From: Brachycybe producta | Taxonomy: Eukaryota > Arthropoda > Diplopoda > Playtdesmida > Andrognathidae | DNA: 64,000 nucleotides | Reading direction: 5' to 3' | Assembly: GCA_036925085.1 (NCBI GenBank) | Contig: JAUPFP010000201.1 | Location: 1 to 64,000 of the forward strand | In this document: one piece after another, positions 44,001 to 57,479 of the stretch | Numbering within the stretch: the stretch's first letter is position 1 | Layout: every line of letters begins with the position of its first letter | The notes under the pieces: model-generated | The model's input: only the letters and a program-made list of their open reading frames with translations | Database searches by the model: none | Told to the model about the DNA's origin: nothing | Translations under genes and position numbers: made by a program

Positions 44001-44984
44001 TGAAGTTAAGTTTGAAATTGAAATTGAATTTGAAGTTGAAATTGTAGTTAAAATTGAAGTTTAAGTTTAATTTAAGGTTAAAGTTTAAGTTTAAGTTGAA
44101 ATTGAAGTTAAAATTGAAGTTTAAGTTTAAGTGAAGTTAAAGTTAAAGTTGAAGTTGAATTTGAAGTTGAACTTGAAGGTGAAATTGAAGTTGAAGTTAA
44201 GTTTGAAATTGAAATTGAATTTGAAGTTGAAATTGTAGTTAAAATTGAAGTTTAAGTTTAATTTAAGGTTAAAGTTGAAGTTTAAGTTGAATTTGAAGTT
44301 GAACTTGAAGGTGAAGTTGAAGTTCAAGTTAAGTTTGAAGTTGAAATTGAAGTTGAATTTGAAATTGAAATTGTAGTTAAAATTGAAGTTTAAGTTTAAT
44401 TTAAGGTTAAAGTTGAAGTTTAAGTTGAATTTGAAGTTGAACTTGAAGGTGAAGTTGAAGTTCAAGTTAAGTTTGAAGTTGAAATTGAAGTTGAATTTGA
44501 AATTAAAATTGAAGTTTAAATTTAAGTTAAGGTTTAAGTTGAATTTAAAATTGAACTTGAAGATGAAGTTGAAGTTGAAGTTAAGTTTGAAGTTGAAATT
44601 GAAGTAGAGTTTGAAGTGGAAATTGAATTTGAAGTTGAAGTTAAAGAAGAAGTTGATGTTGAAGTTGAAGTTAAAGTTGAAGTTGAGGTTGAAGTTGTTG
44701 TTGAAGTTGTAGTTGAAGTTGAAGTTGAAGTTGAAGTTGAAGTTGAAGTTGAAGTTGAAGTTTAAGTTGAAATTGATGATGAAATCAAAGTTGAATTTGA
44801 AGTTGGAGATGAAATTGAAGTTGAATTTCAAGTTGAGGTTGAAGTTGAAATTGAAGTTGATTTTGAAATTGAAGTTGAAGTTGAAGTTAAAGTTAAAGTT
44901 GAAATTGAAGATGAATTTGAAATTGAGGTTGAAGTTGTTGTTGAAGTTGTAGTTGAAGTTGAAGTTGAAGTTTAAGTTGAAGTT
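41003..44984. repeat. Rearranged satellite units between 41 and 45 kb
   Basis: Cores of GAAGTTGAAATT (41399-41827, 43437-43943) alternate with TTTAAG-rich segments and short pieces of the complex module, including a GAATATGATATTTTAG segment near 43075. The order resembles the 2.27-kb and 2.8-kb units but with internal deletions, for example a shortened GTTGTTGTTG segment near 42550. No gene is visible. Confidence 0.65.
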
Positions 44985-47900
44985 AAAGTTGAAGTCGAAG
45001 TTATAGTTGATGTTGAAGTTGAAGTTGAAGTTGAAGTTGAATTTGAAGTTAAAATTGAAGTTAAAATTGAAGTTGAAATTAAAGTTGAAATTGAAGTTGA
45101 AATTGAAGTTGAAATTGAAGTTGAAATTGAAGTTAAAATTGAAGTTAAAATTGAATTTGAAATTAAAGTTGAATTTGAAGTTGAAATTGAAGTTGAAATT
45201 GAAGTTGAAATTTAAGTTGAAATTGAAGTTGAAATTGAAGTTAAAATTGAAGTTGTAATTGAAGTAGAAATTGAAGTTGAAATTGAAGTTGAAATTGAAG
45301 TTGAAATTGAAGTTGAAATTGAAAGTTAAAATTGAAGTTGAAATTGAAGTTAAAATTGAAGTTTAAGTTTAAGTAAAGTTAAAGTTGAAGTTGAAGTTAA
45401 GTTGAAGTTGAAATTAAGTTTGAAATTGAAGTTGAAATTGAAGTTAAATTTGAAGTTGAAATTGAAGTTGAAATTGAAGTTGAAACTGAAGTTGAAATTA
45501 AAGTTAAAATTGAAGTTGAAATTGAAGTTAAAATTGAAGTTGAAATTGAAGTTGAAATTGAAGTTGAATTTGAAGTTGAATTTGAAGTTAAAATTGAAGT
45601 TAAAATTAAGTTGAAATTGAAGTTGAAGTTGAAGTTGACATTGAATTTGAATTTGAAATTGAAGTTGAAGTTGAATTCGAAGTCAAAGTCAAAGTCAAAA
45701 TTGCAGTTGAAGTTAAAGTTGAAATTGAATATGATATTTTAGTTGAAGGTAAAGTTGAAGTTGAAGTTGAAGTTGAAATTGAAGTTGAAGTTGAAGTTAA
45801 AGTTTCAGTTGAAATTGAAGATGACATTGAAGTTGAAGTTGAAATTGAAGTTGATCTTGAAGTTGAAGTTGATGTTGAGTTTGAAGTTGTTGTTGAAGTT
45901 GAAATTGAAGATGAAGTTGAAGTTGAAGTTGAAGTTGAAGCTGAAATTGAAGATGAAATTGAAGTTGAATTTGAAGTTGAGGTTGAAGTTGTACTTGAAG
46001 TTGAAGATGATGTTGAGGTTAAAGTTATTGTAGAAGTTGAAGTTGAATATGAAGTTAAAATTGAAGTTTATGTTTAAGTTGCAGTTGAATTAAATATAAA
46101 ATTGAAGTTAAATTTGAAGTTGAGGTTGAAGTTGCAGTTGAAGTAAAAATTGAAGTTGAAGTTAAGTTGAAGATGACATTGAAGTTGGGGATGATGTAGG
46201 AGTTGAAGTTGAAGTTGGAGATGAAATTGAAGTTGAATTTGAAGTTGAGGTTGGAGTTGAAATAGAAGTTGAAGTGGAAGTTAAAGTTGAAGTTGAAGTT
46301 GAAGTTATAGTTGAAGTTGAGGTTGAAGTTGTTGAAGTTGTAGTTGAAGATAAAGTTGAAGTTGAAGTTGAAGTTGAAAATAAATTTGAAGTTGAATTTG
46401 AAGTTGAAGTTAAAGTTAAAGTTGAATTTGAAGATACATTTGAAGTTGAGGTTGAAGTGGAAATTGAATTTGAAGTTGAAGTTAAAGAAGAAGTTGATGT
46501 TGAAGTTGAATTTAAAGTTGAAGTTGAGGTTGAAGTTGTTGTTGAATTTGAAGTTGGAGATGAAATTGAAGTTGAATTTCAAGTTGAGGTTGAAGTTGAA
46601 GTTGAAGTTATAGTTGAAGTTAAGGTTGAAGTTGTTGTTGAAGTTGTAGTTGAAGATAAAGTTGAAGTTGAAGTTGAAGTTGAAAATAAAATTGAAGTTG
46701 AATTTGAAGTTGAGGTTGAAGTTGAAATTGAAGTTGATTTTGAAGTTGAATTTGAAGTTGAAGTTAAAACTAAAGTTGAACTTGAAGTTGAATTTGAAGT
46801 TGAGGTTGAAGTTGAAATTGAATTTGAAGTTGAAGTTAAAGAAGAAGTTGATGTTGAAGTTGAAGTTAAAGTTGAAGTTGAGGTTGAAGTAGAGGTTGAA
46901 GTTGAATTTGAAGCTGAAGTTGAAGTTAAAGTAGAAGTCGATGTTGACATTGAAGTTACAATTAAAGTTGACGTTGAAGTTATAGTTGAAGTTGAGGTTG
47001 AAGTTGTTGTTGAAGTTGTAGTTGAAAATGAAGTTGAAGTGGAAGTTGAAGTTAAAAATAAAATTGAAGTTGAATTTGAATTTGAGGTTGAAGTTGAAAT
47101 TGAAGTTGATTTTGAAGTTGAATTTGAAGTTGAAGTTAAAACTAAAGTTGAACTTGAAGTTGAATTTGAAGTTGAGGTTGAAGTTGAAATTGAATTTGAA
47201 GTTGAAGTTAAAGTAGAAGTTGATGTTGAAGATGAAGTTAAAGTTGAAGTTGAGGTTGAAGTTGAGGTTGAAGTTGTTGTTGAAGTTGTAGTTGAAGATG
47301 AAGTTGAAATTGAAGTTAAAATTGAAAATCAAATTGAAGTTGAATTTGAAGTTGAGGTTGAAGTTAAAATTGAAGTTGAAGTTAAAATTGAAATTGAAGT
47401 TAAAGTTGAAGTCGAAGTTATAGTTGATGTTGAAGTTGAAGTTGAAGTTGAAGTTGAAATTGAAGTTGAAGTTGAAGTTGAAGTTGAAGTTGAAGTTGAA
47501 GTTGAAGTTGAATTTGAAGTCGAAGTCGAAGTCAAAATTGCAGTTGAAGTTAAAGTTGAAATTGAATATGATATTTTAGTTGAAGGTAAAGTTGAAGTTG
47601 AAGTTGAAGTTGAAATTGAAGTTGAAGTTGAAGTTAAAGTTTCAGTTGAAATTGAAGATGACATTGAAGTTGAAGTTGAAATTGAAATTGATCTTGAAGT
47701 TGATGTTGAGGTTGAAGTTGTTGTTAAAGTTGAAATTGAAGATGAAGTTGAAGTTGAAGTTGAAGTTGAAGCTGAAATTGAAGATGAAATTGAAGTTAAG
47801 TTGAAGATGACATTGAAGTTGGGGTTGATGTAGGAGTTGAAGTTGAAGTTGGAGATGAAATTGAAGTTGAATTTGAAGTTGAGGTTGAAGTTGAAATAGA

Positions 47901-49515
47901 AGTTGAAGTTGAAGTTAAAGTAGAAGTTGATGTTGAAGTTGAAGTTAAAGTTGAAGTTGAAGTTGAAGTTATAGTTGAAGTTGAAGTTAAAGTTGAAGTC
48001 GAAGTTATAGTTGATGTTGAAGTTGAAGTTGAAGTTGAAGTTGAATTTGAAGTTAAAATTGAAGTTAAAATTGAAGTTGAAATTAAAGTTGAAATTGAAG
48101 TTGAAATTGAAGTTAAAATAGAAAATCAAATTGAAGTTGAATTTGAAGTTGAGGTTGAAGTTGAAATTGAAGTTGAAGTTAAAATTGAAATTGAAGTTAA
48201 AGTTGAAGTCGAAGTTATAGTTGATGTTGAAGTTGAAGTTGAAGTTGAAGTTGAATTTGAAGTTAAAATTGAAGTTAAAATTGGAGTTGAAAGTGAAGTT
48301 GAAATTGAAGTTGAAATTGATGTTGAAATTTAAGTTGAAATTTAAGTTGAAATTGAAGTTGAAATTGAAGTTAAAATTGAAGTTGTAATTGAAGTAGAAA
48401 TTGAAGTTGAAATTGAAGTTGAAATTGAAGTTGAAATTGAAGTTGAAATTGAAAGTTAAAATTGAAGTTGAAATTGAAATTGAAATTGAAGTTGAAATTG
48501 AAGTTGAAATTAAAGTTGAAATTGAAGTTGAAATTGAAGTTGAAATTGAAGTTAAAATTGAAGTTTAAGTTTAAGTAAAGTTAAAGTTGAAGTTAAAGTT
48601 GAATTTGAAGTTGAACTTGAAAGTGAAGTTGAAGTTGAAGTTGAAGTTGAAGTTAAGTTGAAGATGAAATTAAGTTTGAAATTGAAGTTGAAGTTGAAAT
48701 TGAAGTTGAAATTGAAGTTAAATTTGAAGTTGAAATTGAAGTTGAAATTGAAGTTGAAACTGAAGTTGAAATTGAAGTTGAAGTTGAAGTTGACATTGAA
48801 TTTGAATTTGAAATTGAAGTTGAAGTTGAATTCGAATTCAAAGTCAAAGTCAAAATTGCAGTTGAAGTTAAAGTTGAAATTGAATATGATATTTTAGTTG
48901 AAGGTAAAGTTGAAGTTGAAGTTGAAGTTGAAATTGAAGTTGAAGTTGAAGTTAAAGTTTCAGTTGAAATTGAAGTTAAAATTGAAGTTGAAATTGAAGT
49001 TGAAATTGAAGTTGAATTTGAAGTTGAATTTGAAGTTAAAATTGAAGTTAAAATTAAGTTGAAATTGAAGTTGAAAGTGAAGTTGAAATTGAAGTTGAAG
49101 TTGAAGTTGACATTGAATTTGAATTTGAAATTGAAGTTGAAGTTGAATTCGAATTCAAAGTCAAAGTCAAAATTGCAGTTGAAGTTAAAGTTGAAATTGA
49201 ATATGATATTTTAGTTGAAGGTAAAGTTGAAGTTGAAGTTGAAGTTGAAATTGAAGTTGAAGTTGAAGTTAAAGTTTCAGTTGAAATTGAAGATGACATT
49301 GAAGTTGAAGTTGAAATTGAAGTTGATCTTGAAGTTGAAGTTGATGTTGAGTTTGAAGTTGTTGTTGAAGTTGAAATTGAAGATGAAGTTGAAGTTGAAG
49401 TTGAAGTTGAAGCTGAAATTGAAGATGAAATTGAAGTTGAATTTGAAGTTGAGGTTGAAGTTGTACTTGAAGTTGAAGATGATGTTGAGGTTAAAGTTAT
49501 TGTAGAAGTTGAAGT
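44985..49515. repeat. Complex C-containing satellite module, copy 3
   Basis: This matches copy 1 with offset 35,078 (45402, 46055), then 35,075 after a 3-bp loss near 46330, and 35,255 near the end after an inner duplication (48884 and 49201, 317 bp apart). It contains GAATATGATATTTTAG segments near 45729, 47566, 48884 and 49201. A 519-residue frame (46274-47833) is open here but is closed by single-base stops in copies 1 and 2, so it is not conserved. Confidence 0.8.
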
Positions 49516-52500
49516 TGAAGTTGAAGTTGAAGCTGAAATTGAAGATGAAATTGAAGTTAAATTTGAAGTTGAGGTTGAAGTTGCAGTTGAAGTAAAAATT
49601 GAAGTTGAAGTTAAGTTGAAGATGACATTGAAGTTGGGGATGATGTAGGAGTTGAAGTTGAAGTTGGAGATGAAATTGAAGTTGAATTTGAAGTTGAGGT
49701 TGGAGTTGAAATAGAAGTTGAAGTTGAAGTTAAAGTTGAAGTTGAAGTTGAAGTTATAGTTGAAGTTGAGGTTGAAGTTGTTGTTGAAGTTGTAGTTGAA
49801 GATAAAGTTGAAGTTGAAGTTGAAGTTGAAAATAAATTTGAAGTTGAATTTGAAGTTGAAGTTAAAGTTAAAGTTGAATTTGAAGATACATTTGAAGTTG
49901 AGGTTGAAGTGGAAATTGAATTTGAAGTTGAAGTTAAAGAAGAAGTTGATGTTGAAGTTGAAGTTAAAGTTGAAGTTGAGGTTGAAGTTGTTGTTGAAGT
50001 TGTAGTTGAAGTTGAAGTTGAAGTTGAAGTTGAAGTTGAAGTTGAAGTTGAAGTTTAAGTTGAAATTGATGATGAAATCAATGTTGAATTTGAAGTTGGA
50101 GATGAAATTGAAGTTGAATTTCAAGTTGAGGTTGAAGTTGAAGTTGAAGTTATAGTTGAAGTTAAGGTTGAAGTTGTTGTTGAAGTTGTAGTTGAAGATA
50201 AAGTTGAAGTTGAAGTTGAAGTTGAAAATAAAATTGAAGTTGAATTTGAAGTTGAGGTTGAAGTTGAAATTGAAGTTGAAGTTGAAGTTAAAGAAGAAGT
50301 TGATGTTGAAGTTAAAGTTAAAGTTGAAGTTGAGGTTGAAGTAGAGGTTGAAGTTGAATTTGAAGCTGAAGTTGAAGTTAAAGTAGAAGTCGATGTTGAC
50401 ATTGAAGTTACAGTTGAAGTTGACGTTGAAGTTATAGTTGAAGTTGAGGTTGAAGTTGTTGTTGAAGTTGTAGTTGAAGATAAAGTTGAAGTTGAAGTTG
50501 AAGTTGAAAATAAATTTGAAGTTGAATTTGAAGTTGAAGTTAAAGTTAAAGTTGAATTTGAAGATAAATTTGAAGTTGAGGTTGAAGTTGAAATTGAATT
50601 TGAATTTGAAGTAAAAGAAGAATTTGATGTTGAAGTTGAAGTTAAAGTTGAAGTTGAGGTTGAAGTTGTTGTTGAAGTTGTAGTTGAAGTTAAAGTTGAA
50701 GTTGAAGTTGAAGTTTAAGTTGAAATTGATGATAAAATCGAAGTTGAATTTGATGTTGAAGATGAAATTGAAGTTGAAGTTGAAATTGAAGTTGATTTTG
50801 AAATTGAAGTTGAAGTTGAAGTTAAAGTTAAAGTTGAAGTTGAGGTTGAAGTTGAGGTTGAAGTTGTTGTTGAAGTTGTAGTTGAAGATGAAGTTGAAAT
50901 TGAAGTTAAAATTGAAAATCAAATTGAAGTTGAAATTGAAGTTGAATTTGAAGTTGAGGTTGAAGTTGAACTTGAAGTTGAAGTTAAAATTGAAATTGAA
51001 GTTGAAGTTTAAGTTGAAGTTATAGTTGATGTTGAAGTTGAAGTTGAAGTTAAAGTTGAAGTTGAAGTTGAAGTTGAAGTTGAAGTTGAAGTTGAAGTTG
51101 AAGTTGAAGTTGAAGTTGAAGTTGAAGTTGAAGTTGAAATTGAAGATGTAATCAAAGTTGAATTTGAAGTTGAGGTTGAAGTTGAATTTAAAATTGAAGT
51201 TGAAGTTTAAGTTGCAGTTGAAGTTGAAGATGAAATTAAAGTTGAATTTGAAGTTGAGGTTGACATTGAAGATGAAGTTAAAATTGAAGTTGAAGTTAAG
51301 TTGAAGATGACATTGAAGTTGGAGTTGAAGTAGGTGTTGAAGTTGAAGTTGAAGTTGAATTTGAAGTTGAAACTGAAGTTGAAGTTGAAATTAAATTTGA
51401 AGTTGAATTTGAAGTTGAGGATGAATTTGAAATTGAAGTTGAAGTTAAAATTGAAATTGAAGTTAAAGTTGAAGTCGAAGTTATAGTTGATGTTGAAGTT
51501 GAAGTTGAAGTTGAAGTTGAAGTTGTTGTTGAAGTTGAAATTGAAGTTGAAGTTGAAGTTGAAGTTGAAGTTGAAGTTGAAGTTAAAGTTTCAGTTGAAA
51601 TTGAAGATGACATTGAAGTTGAATTTGAAGTTGAGGTTGAAGTTGTACTTGAAGTTGAAGATGATGTTGAGGTTAAAGTTATTGTAGAAGTTGAAGTCGA
51701 ATATGAAGTTAAATTTGAAGTTTATGTTTAAGTTGCGGTTGAATTGAAAATAAAATTGAAGTTAAATTTGAAGTTGAGGTTGAAGTTGAAATAGAAGTTT
51801 AAGTTTAAGTAAAAGTAGAAGTTGATGTTGAAGTTGAAGTTATAGTTGAAGTTGAAGTTAAGTTGAAGATGACATTGAAGTTGGAGTTGAAGTAGGTGTT
51901 GAAGTTGAAGTTGAAGTTGTTGTTGAAGTTGTAATTGAAGATAAAGTTGAAGTTGAAGTTGAAAATGAAATTGAAGTTGAATTTGAAGTTGAAGTTAAAG
52001 TTAAAGTTTAAGGTTAAGTTGCAGTTGAATTTGAAGATGAAATTAAATTTGTATTTGAAGTTGAGGTTGACATTGAAGTTGAAGTTAAAATTGAAGTTGA
52101 AATTGAAGATGAAATTGAAATTGAATTTGAAGTTGAGGTTGAAGTTGTACTTGAAGTTGAAAATGATTTTGAGGTTAAAGTTATTGTAGAAGTTGAAGTT
52201 GAATATGAAGTTAAATTTGAAGTTTATGTTTAAGTTGCAGTTGAATTGAAGATGAAATTGAAGTTAAATTTGAAGTTGAGGTTGACGTCGAAATAGAAAT
52301 TGAAGTTGAAGTTAAAGTAGAAGTTGATGTTGAAGTTGAAGTTAAAGTTGGAGTTGAAGTAGGTGTTGAAGTTGAAGTTGAAGTTGTTGTTGAAGTTGTA
52401 GTTGAAGATAAAGTTGGAGTTGAAGTAGGTGTTGAAGTTGAAGTTGAAGTTGTTGTTGAAGTTGTAGTTGAAGATAAAGTTGAAGTTGAAGTTGAAGTTG

Positions 52501-55100
52501 AAAATGAAATTGAAGTTGAATTTGAAGTTGAAGTTAAAGTTAAAGTTTAAGTTTAAGTTGCAGTTGAATTTGAAGATGAAATTAAATTTGAATTTGAAGT
52601 TAAAGTTGACATTGAAGTTGAAGTTAAAATTGAAGTTGAATTTGAAGTTGAGGTTGAAGTTGAAATTGAAGTTGAAGTTAAAATTGAAATTGAAGTTGAA
52701 GTTGAAGTCGAAGTTATAGTTGATGTTGAAGTTGAAGTTGAAGTTGAAGTTGAAGTTGAAATTGAAGTTGAAGTTGAAGTTGAAGTTGAAGTTGAAGTTG
52801 AATTCGAAGTCGAAGTCGAAGTCAAAATTGCAGTTGAAGTTAAAGTTGAAATTGAATATGATATTTTAGTTGAAGGTAAAGTTGAAGTTGAAGTTGAAGT
52901 TGAAATTGAAATTGAAGTTGAAGTTAAAGTTTCAGTTGAAATTGAAGATGACATTGAAGTTGAAGTTGAAATTGAAGTTGATCTTGAAGTTGAAGTTGAT
53001 GTTGAGGTTGAAGTTGTTGTTGAAGTTGAAGTTGAAGATGAAGTTGAAGTTGAAGTTGAAGCTGAAATTGAAGATGAAATTGAAATTGAATTTAAAGTTG
53101 AGGTTGAAGTTGTAATGGAAGTTGAAGATGATGTTGATGTTAAAGTTATTGTAGAAGTTGAAGTTGAATATGAAGTTAAAATTGAAGTTTATTTTTAAGT
53201 TGCAGTTGACTTAAAGATAAAATTGAAGTTAAATTTAAAGTTGAGGTTGAAGTTGCAGTTGGAGTAAAAATTGAAGTTGAAGTTAAGTTGAAGATAACAT
53301 TGAAGTTGGGGTTGATGTAGGAGTTGAAGTTGAAGTTGGAGATGAAATTGAAGTTGAGGTTGAAGTTGAAATAGAAGTTGAAGTTGAAGTTAAAATAGAA
53401 GTTGATGTTGAAGTTGAAGTTAAAGTTGAAGTTGAAGTTGAAGTTATAGTTGAAGTTGAGGTTGAAGTTGTTGTTGAAGTTTTAGTTGAAGATAAAGTTG
53501 AAGTTGAAGTTGAAAATAAATTTGAAGTTGAATTTTAAGTTGAAGTTAAAGTTAAAGTTGAATTTGAAGATGAATTTGAAGTTGAGGTTGAAGTTGAAAT
53601 TGAATTTGAAGTTGAAGTTAAAGTTGAAGTTGAGGTTGAAGTTGTTGTTGAAGTTGCAGTTGAAGTTGAAGTTGAAGTTGAACTTGAAGTTGAAGTTGAT
53701 GTTGAAGTTAAAGTCGAATTTAATGTTGAAGTTGAAGATGAAGTTAAAGGTGAATTTGAAGTTGAAGTAGAAGTCAAAATTGCAGTAGAAGTTAAAGTTG
53801 AAATTGAATATGATATTTTAGTTGAAGGTAAAGTTGAAGTTGAAGTTGAAGTTGAAATTGAAGTTGAAGTTAAAGTTTAAGTTGAAATTGAAGATGACAT
53901 TGAAGTTGAAGTTGAAATTGAAGTTAAAGTTAAAGTTGAATTTGAAGTTGAAGTTGAAGTTGAAGTTGAAGTTGAAGTTGATCTTGAAGTTGAAGTCATA
54001 CTTGAAATTAAAGTTGATGTTGAGGTTGAAGTTGAAGTTGAAGTTGAAGTTGAAGTTAAAGTTGAATTTGAAGTTGCATTTGAAGTTGAATTTGAAGTTG
54101 AATTTGAAGTTGAAGTTAAAGTTAAAGTTGAAGTTGAGGTTGAAGTTGTTGTTGAAGTTGTAGTTGAAGATGAAATTAAAATTAAAGTTGATGTCGAAGT
54201 TATAGTTGATGTTGAAGTTGAAGTTGAAGTTGAAGTTGAAGTTGAATTCGAAGTTGAAATCAAACTCAAAATTGCAGTTGAAGTTAAAGTTGAAATTTAA
54301 TATATGTTACTTGAAGGTGAAATTAAAGTTGAAGTTGAAGTTGAAATTGAATTTGAAGTTGAAGTAAAAGTTTAAGTTGAAATTGAAGATGACATTGAAG
54401 TTAAAGTAAAAATTGAAGTTGAAGTAAAAATTGAAGTTGAAGTTAAGTTGAAGATGACATTGAAGTTGGGTTGATTTAGGAGTTGAAGTTGAAGTTGAAG
54501 TTGGAGATGAAATTGAAGTTGAATTTCAAGTTGAGGTTGAAGTTGAAGTTGAAGTTATAGTTGAAGTTATGGTTGAAGTTGTTGTTGAAGTTGTAGTTAA
54601 AGATAAAGTTGAAGTTGATGTTGAAGTTGAAAATGAAATTGAAGTTGAATTTGAAGTTGAGGTTGAAGTTGAAATTGAAGTTAAAATTGAAGTTGAAGTT
54701 AAGTAGAAGATGACATTGAAGTTGGGGTTGATATAGGAGTTGAAGTTGAAGTTGAAGTGGGAGGTGAAATTGTAGTTGAATTTGAAGTTGAGGTAGAAGT
54801 TGAAATTGAAGTTGAAGTTGAAGTTAAAGTAGAAGTTGATGTTGAAATTGAAGTTAAAGTTGAAGTTGAAGTTGAAGTTATAGTTGAAGTTGAGATTGAA
54901 GTTGTTGTTCAAGTTGTAGTTGAAGTTGTAGTTGAAGATAAAGTTGAAGTTGAAGTTGAAGTTGAAAATAAATTTGAAGTTGAATTTGAAGTTAAAGTTA
55001 AAGTTAAAGTTGAATTTGAAGATGAATTTGAAGTTGAGGTTGAAGTTGAAATTGAATTTGAAGTTGAAGTTAAAGTTGAAGTTGAAGTTGAAATTGAAAG
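49516..55100. repeat. Diverged satellite zone
   Basis: The words are the same but more mixed, with many GTTGTTG, GTTGTAG, GATAAAG, GACATT and GAAGTAGG variants, and without long exact copies. A 66-bp unit starting GGAGTTGAAGTAGG is repeated in tandem at about 52350-52481. GAATATGATATTTTAG segments lie near 52856 and 53808. This looks like an older or less homogenised part of the array. No gene is visible. Confidence 0.7.
52350..52481. repeat. 66-bp tandem pair inside the diverged zone
   Basis: GGAGTTGAAGTAGGTGTTG starts at 52350 and again at 52416, and the next 47 bases agree by eye. Sixty-six is eleven 6-bp words. Confidence 0.6.
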
Positions 55101-57479
55101 TTAAAATTGAAGTTGAAATTGAAGTTGAAATTAAAGTTGAAATTGAAGTTAAAATTGAAGTTTAAGTTTAAGTAAAGTTAAAGTTGAAGTTGAAATTGAA
55201 GTTCAAATTGAAGTTGAAATTGAATTTGAAATTGAAGTTGAAATTGAAGTTGAAATTGAAAGTTAAAATTGAAGTTGAAATTGAAGTTGAAATTAAAGTT
55301 GAAATTGAAGTTAAAATTGAAGTTGAAATTGAAGTTGAAATTGAAGTTGAAATTGAAAGTTAAAATTGAAGTTGAAATTGAAGTTGAAATTAAAGTTGAA
55401 ATTGAAGTTAAAATTGAAGTTTAAGTTTAAGTAAAGTTAAAGTTGAAGTTGAAATTGAAGTTCAAATTGAAGTTGAAATTGAAGTTGAAATTGAAGTTGA
55501 AATTGAAGTTGAAATTGAAGTTGAAATTGAAGTTGAAATTGAAGTTGAAATTGAAGTTAAAATTGAAGTTGAAAATGAAGTTGAAATTGAAGTTGAAATT
55601 GAATTTGAAATTGAAGTTGAAATTGAAGTTGAAATTGGAGTTGAAATTGAAGTTGAAATTGAAGTTGAAATTGAAGTTGAAATTGAAGTTGAAATTGAAG
55701 TTGAATTAGAAGTTAAAATTGAAGTTAAAATTAAGTTGAAATTGAAGTTGAAAGTGAAGTTGAAATTGAAATTGAAATTGAAGTTAAAATTGAAGTTGAA
55801 ATTGAAGTTGAAATTGAAGTTGAAATTGAAGTTAAAATTGAAGTTGAAATTGAAGTTGAAATTGAAGTTAAAATTGAAGTTGAAAATGAAGTTGAAATTG
55901 AAGTTGAAATTGAATTTGAAATTGAAGTTGAAATTGAAGTTGAAATTGGAGTTGAAATTGAAGTTGAAATTGAAGTTGAAATTGAAGTTAAAATTGAAGT
56001 TGAAATTGAATTTGAAATTGAAGTTGAAATTGAAGTTGAAATTGAAGTTGAAATTGAAGTTGAAATTGAAGTTAAAATTGAAGTTTAAGTTTAAGTAAAG
56101 TTAAAGTTGAAGTTGAATTTGAATTTGAAGTTGAACTTGAAAGTGAAGTTGAAGTTGAAGTTGATGTTGAAGTTGAAGTTAAGTTGAAGTTGAAATTGAA
56201 GTTGAAATTGAAGTTGAAATTGATGTTAAAATTGAAGTTGAAATTGAAGTTGAAATTGAAGTTGAAATTGAAGTTGAAATTGAAGTTGAAATTGAAAGTT
56301 AAAATTGAAGTTGAAATTGAAGTTGAAATTAAAGTTGAAATTGAAGTTAAAATTGAAGTTTAAGTTTAAGTAAAGTTAAAGTTGAAGTTGAAATTGAAGT
56401 TCAAATTGAAGTTGAAATTGAATTTGAAGTTAAGTTTGAATTTGAAATTGAAGTTGAAATTGAAGTTGAAATTGAAGTTGAAATTGATGTTAAAATTGAA
56501 GTTGAAATTGAAGTTGAAATTGAAGTTGAAATTGAAAGTTAAAATTGAAGTTGAAATTGAAGTTAAAATTAAAGTTGAAATTGAAGTTGAAATTGAAGTT
56601 GAAATTGAAGTTAAAATTGAAGTTTAAGTTTAAGTAAAGTTAAAGTTGAAGTTGAATTTGAATTTGAAGTTGAACTTGAAAGTGAAGTTGAAGTTGAAGT
56701 TGATGTTGAAGTTGAAGTTAAGTTGAAGTTGAAATTAAGTTTGAAATTGAAGTTGAAGTTGAATTTAAAGTTAAAATTGAAGTTAAATTTGAAGTTGAAA
56801 TTGAAGTTGAAATTGAAGTTGAAATTGAAGTTGAAATTGAAGTTGAAATTGAAGTTGAAATTGAAGTTGAAATTGAAGTTGAAATTGAAGTTAAAATTGA
56901 AGTTGAAAATGAAGTTGAAATTGAAGTTGAAATTGAATTTGAAATTGAAGTTGAAATTGAAGTTGAAATTGGAGTTGAAACTGAAGTTAAAATTGAAGTT
57001 GAAAATGAAGTTGAAATAGAAGTTGAAATTGAATTTGAAATTGAAGTTGAAATTGAAGTTGAAATTGGAGTTGAAATTGAAGTTGAAATTGAAGTTGAAA
57101 TTGAAGTTGAATTTGAAGTTAAAATTGAAGTTAAAATTAAGTTGAAATTGAAGTTGAAAGTGAAGTTGAAATTGAAGTTGAAATTGATGTTAAAATTGAA
57201 GTTGAAATTGAAGTTGAAATTGAAATTAAAACTGAAGTTAAATTAAATTTGAAATTGAAGTTGAAATTGAAGTTAAAATTGAAGTTGAAATTTAAGTTGA
57301 AATTTAAGTTGAAATTGAAGTTAAAATTGAAGTTAAAATTGAAGTTAAAATTGAAGTTAAAATTGAAGTTGAAATTGAATTTGAAATTGAAGTTGAAATT
57401 GAAGTTGAAATTGAAGTTGAAATTGAAGTTGAAATTGGAGTTGAAATTGAAGTTGAAATTGAAGTTGAAATTGAAGTTG

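Noticed and set aside
46274-47833. 519-codon Glu-Val frame in module copy 3
   Set aside because: It has no ATG start. Copies 1 and 2 of the same module carry stops (near 11487 and 24063), and a 3-bp indel separates them, so there is no sign of constraint.
49054-50922. 622-codon Asn-Phe/Ser-Thr frame on the minus strand
   Set aside because: It is the antisense reading of the same satellite words, with no start context or domain.
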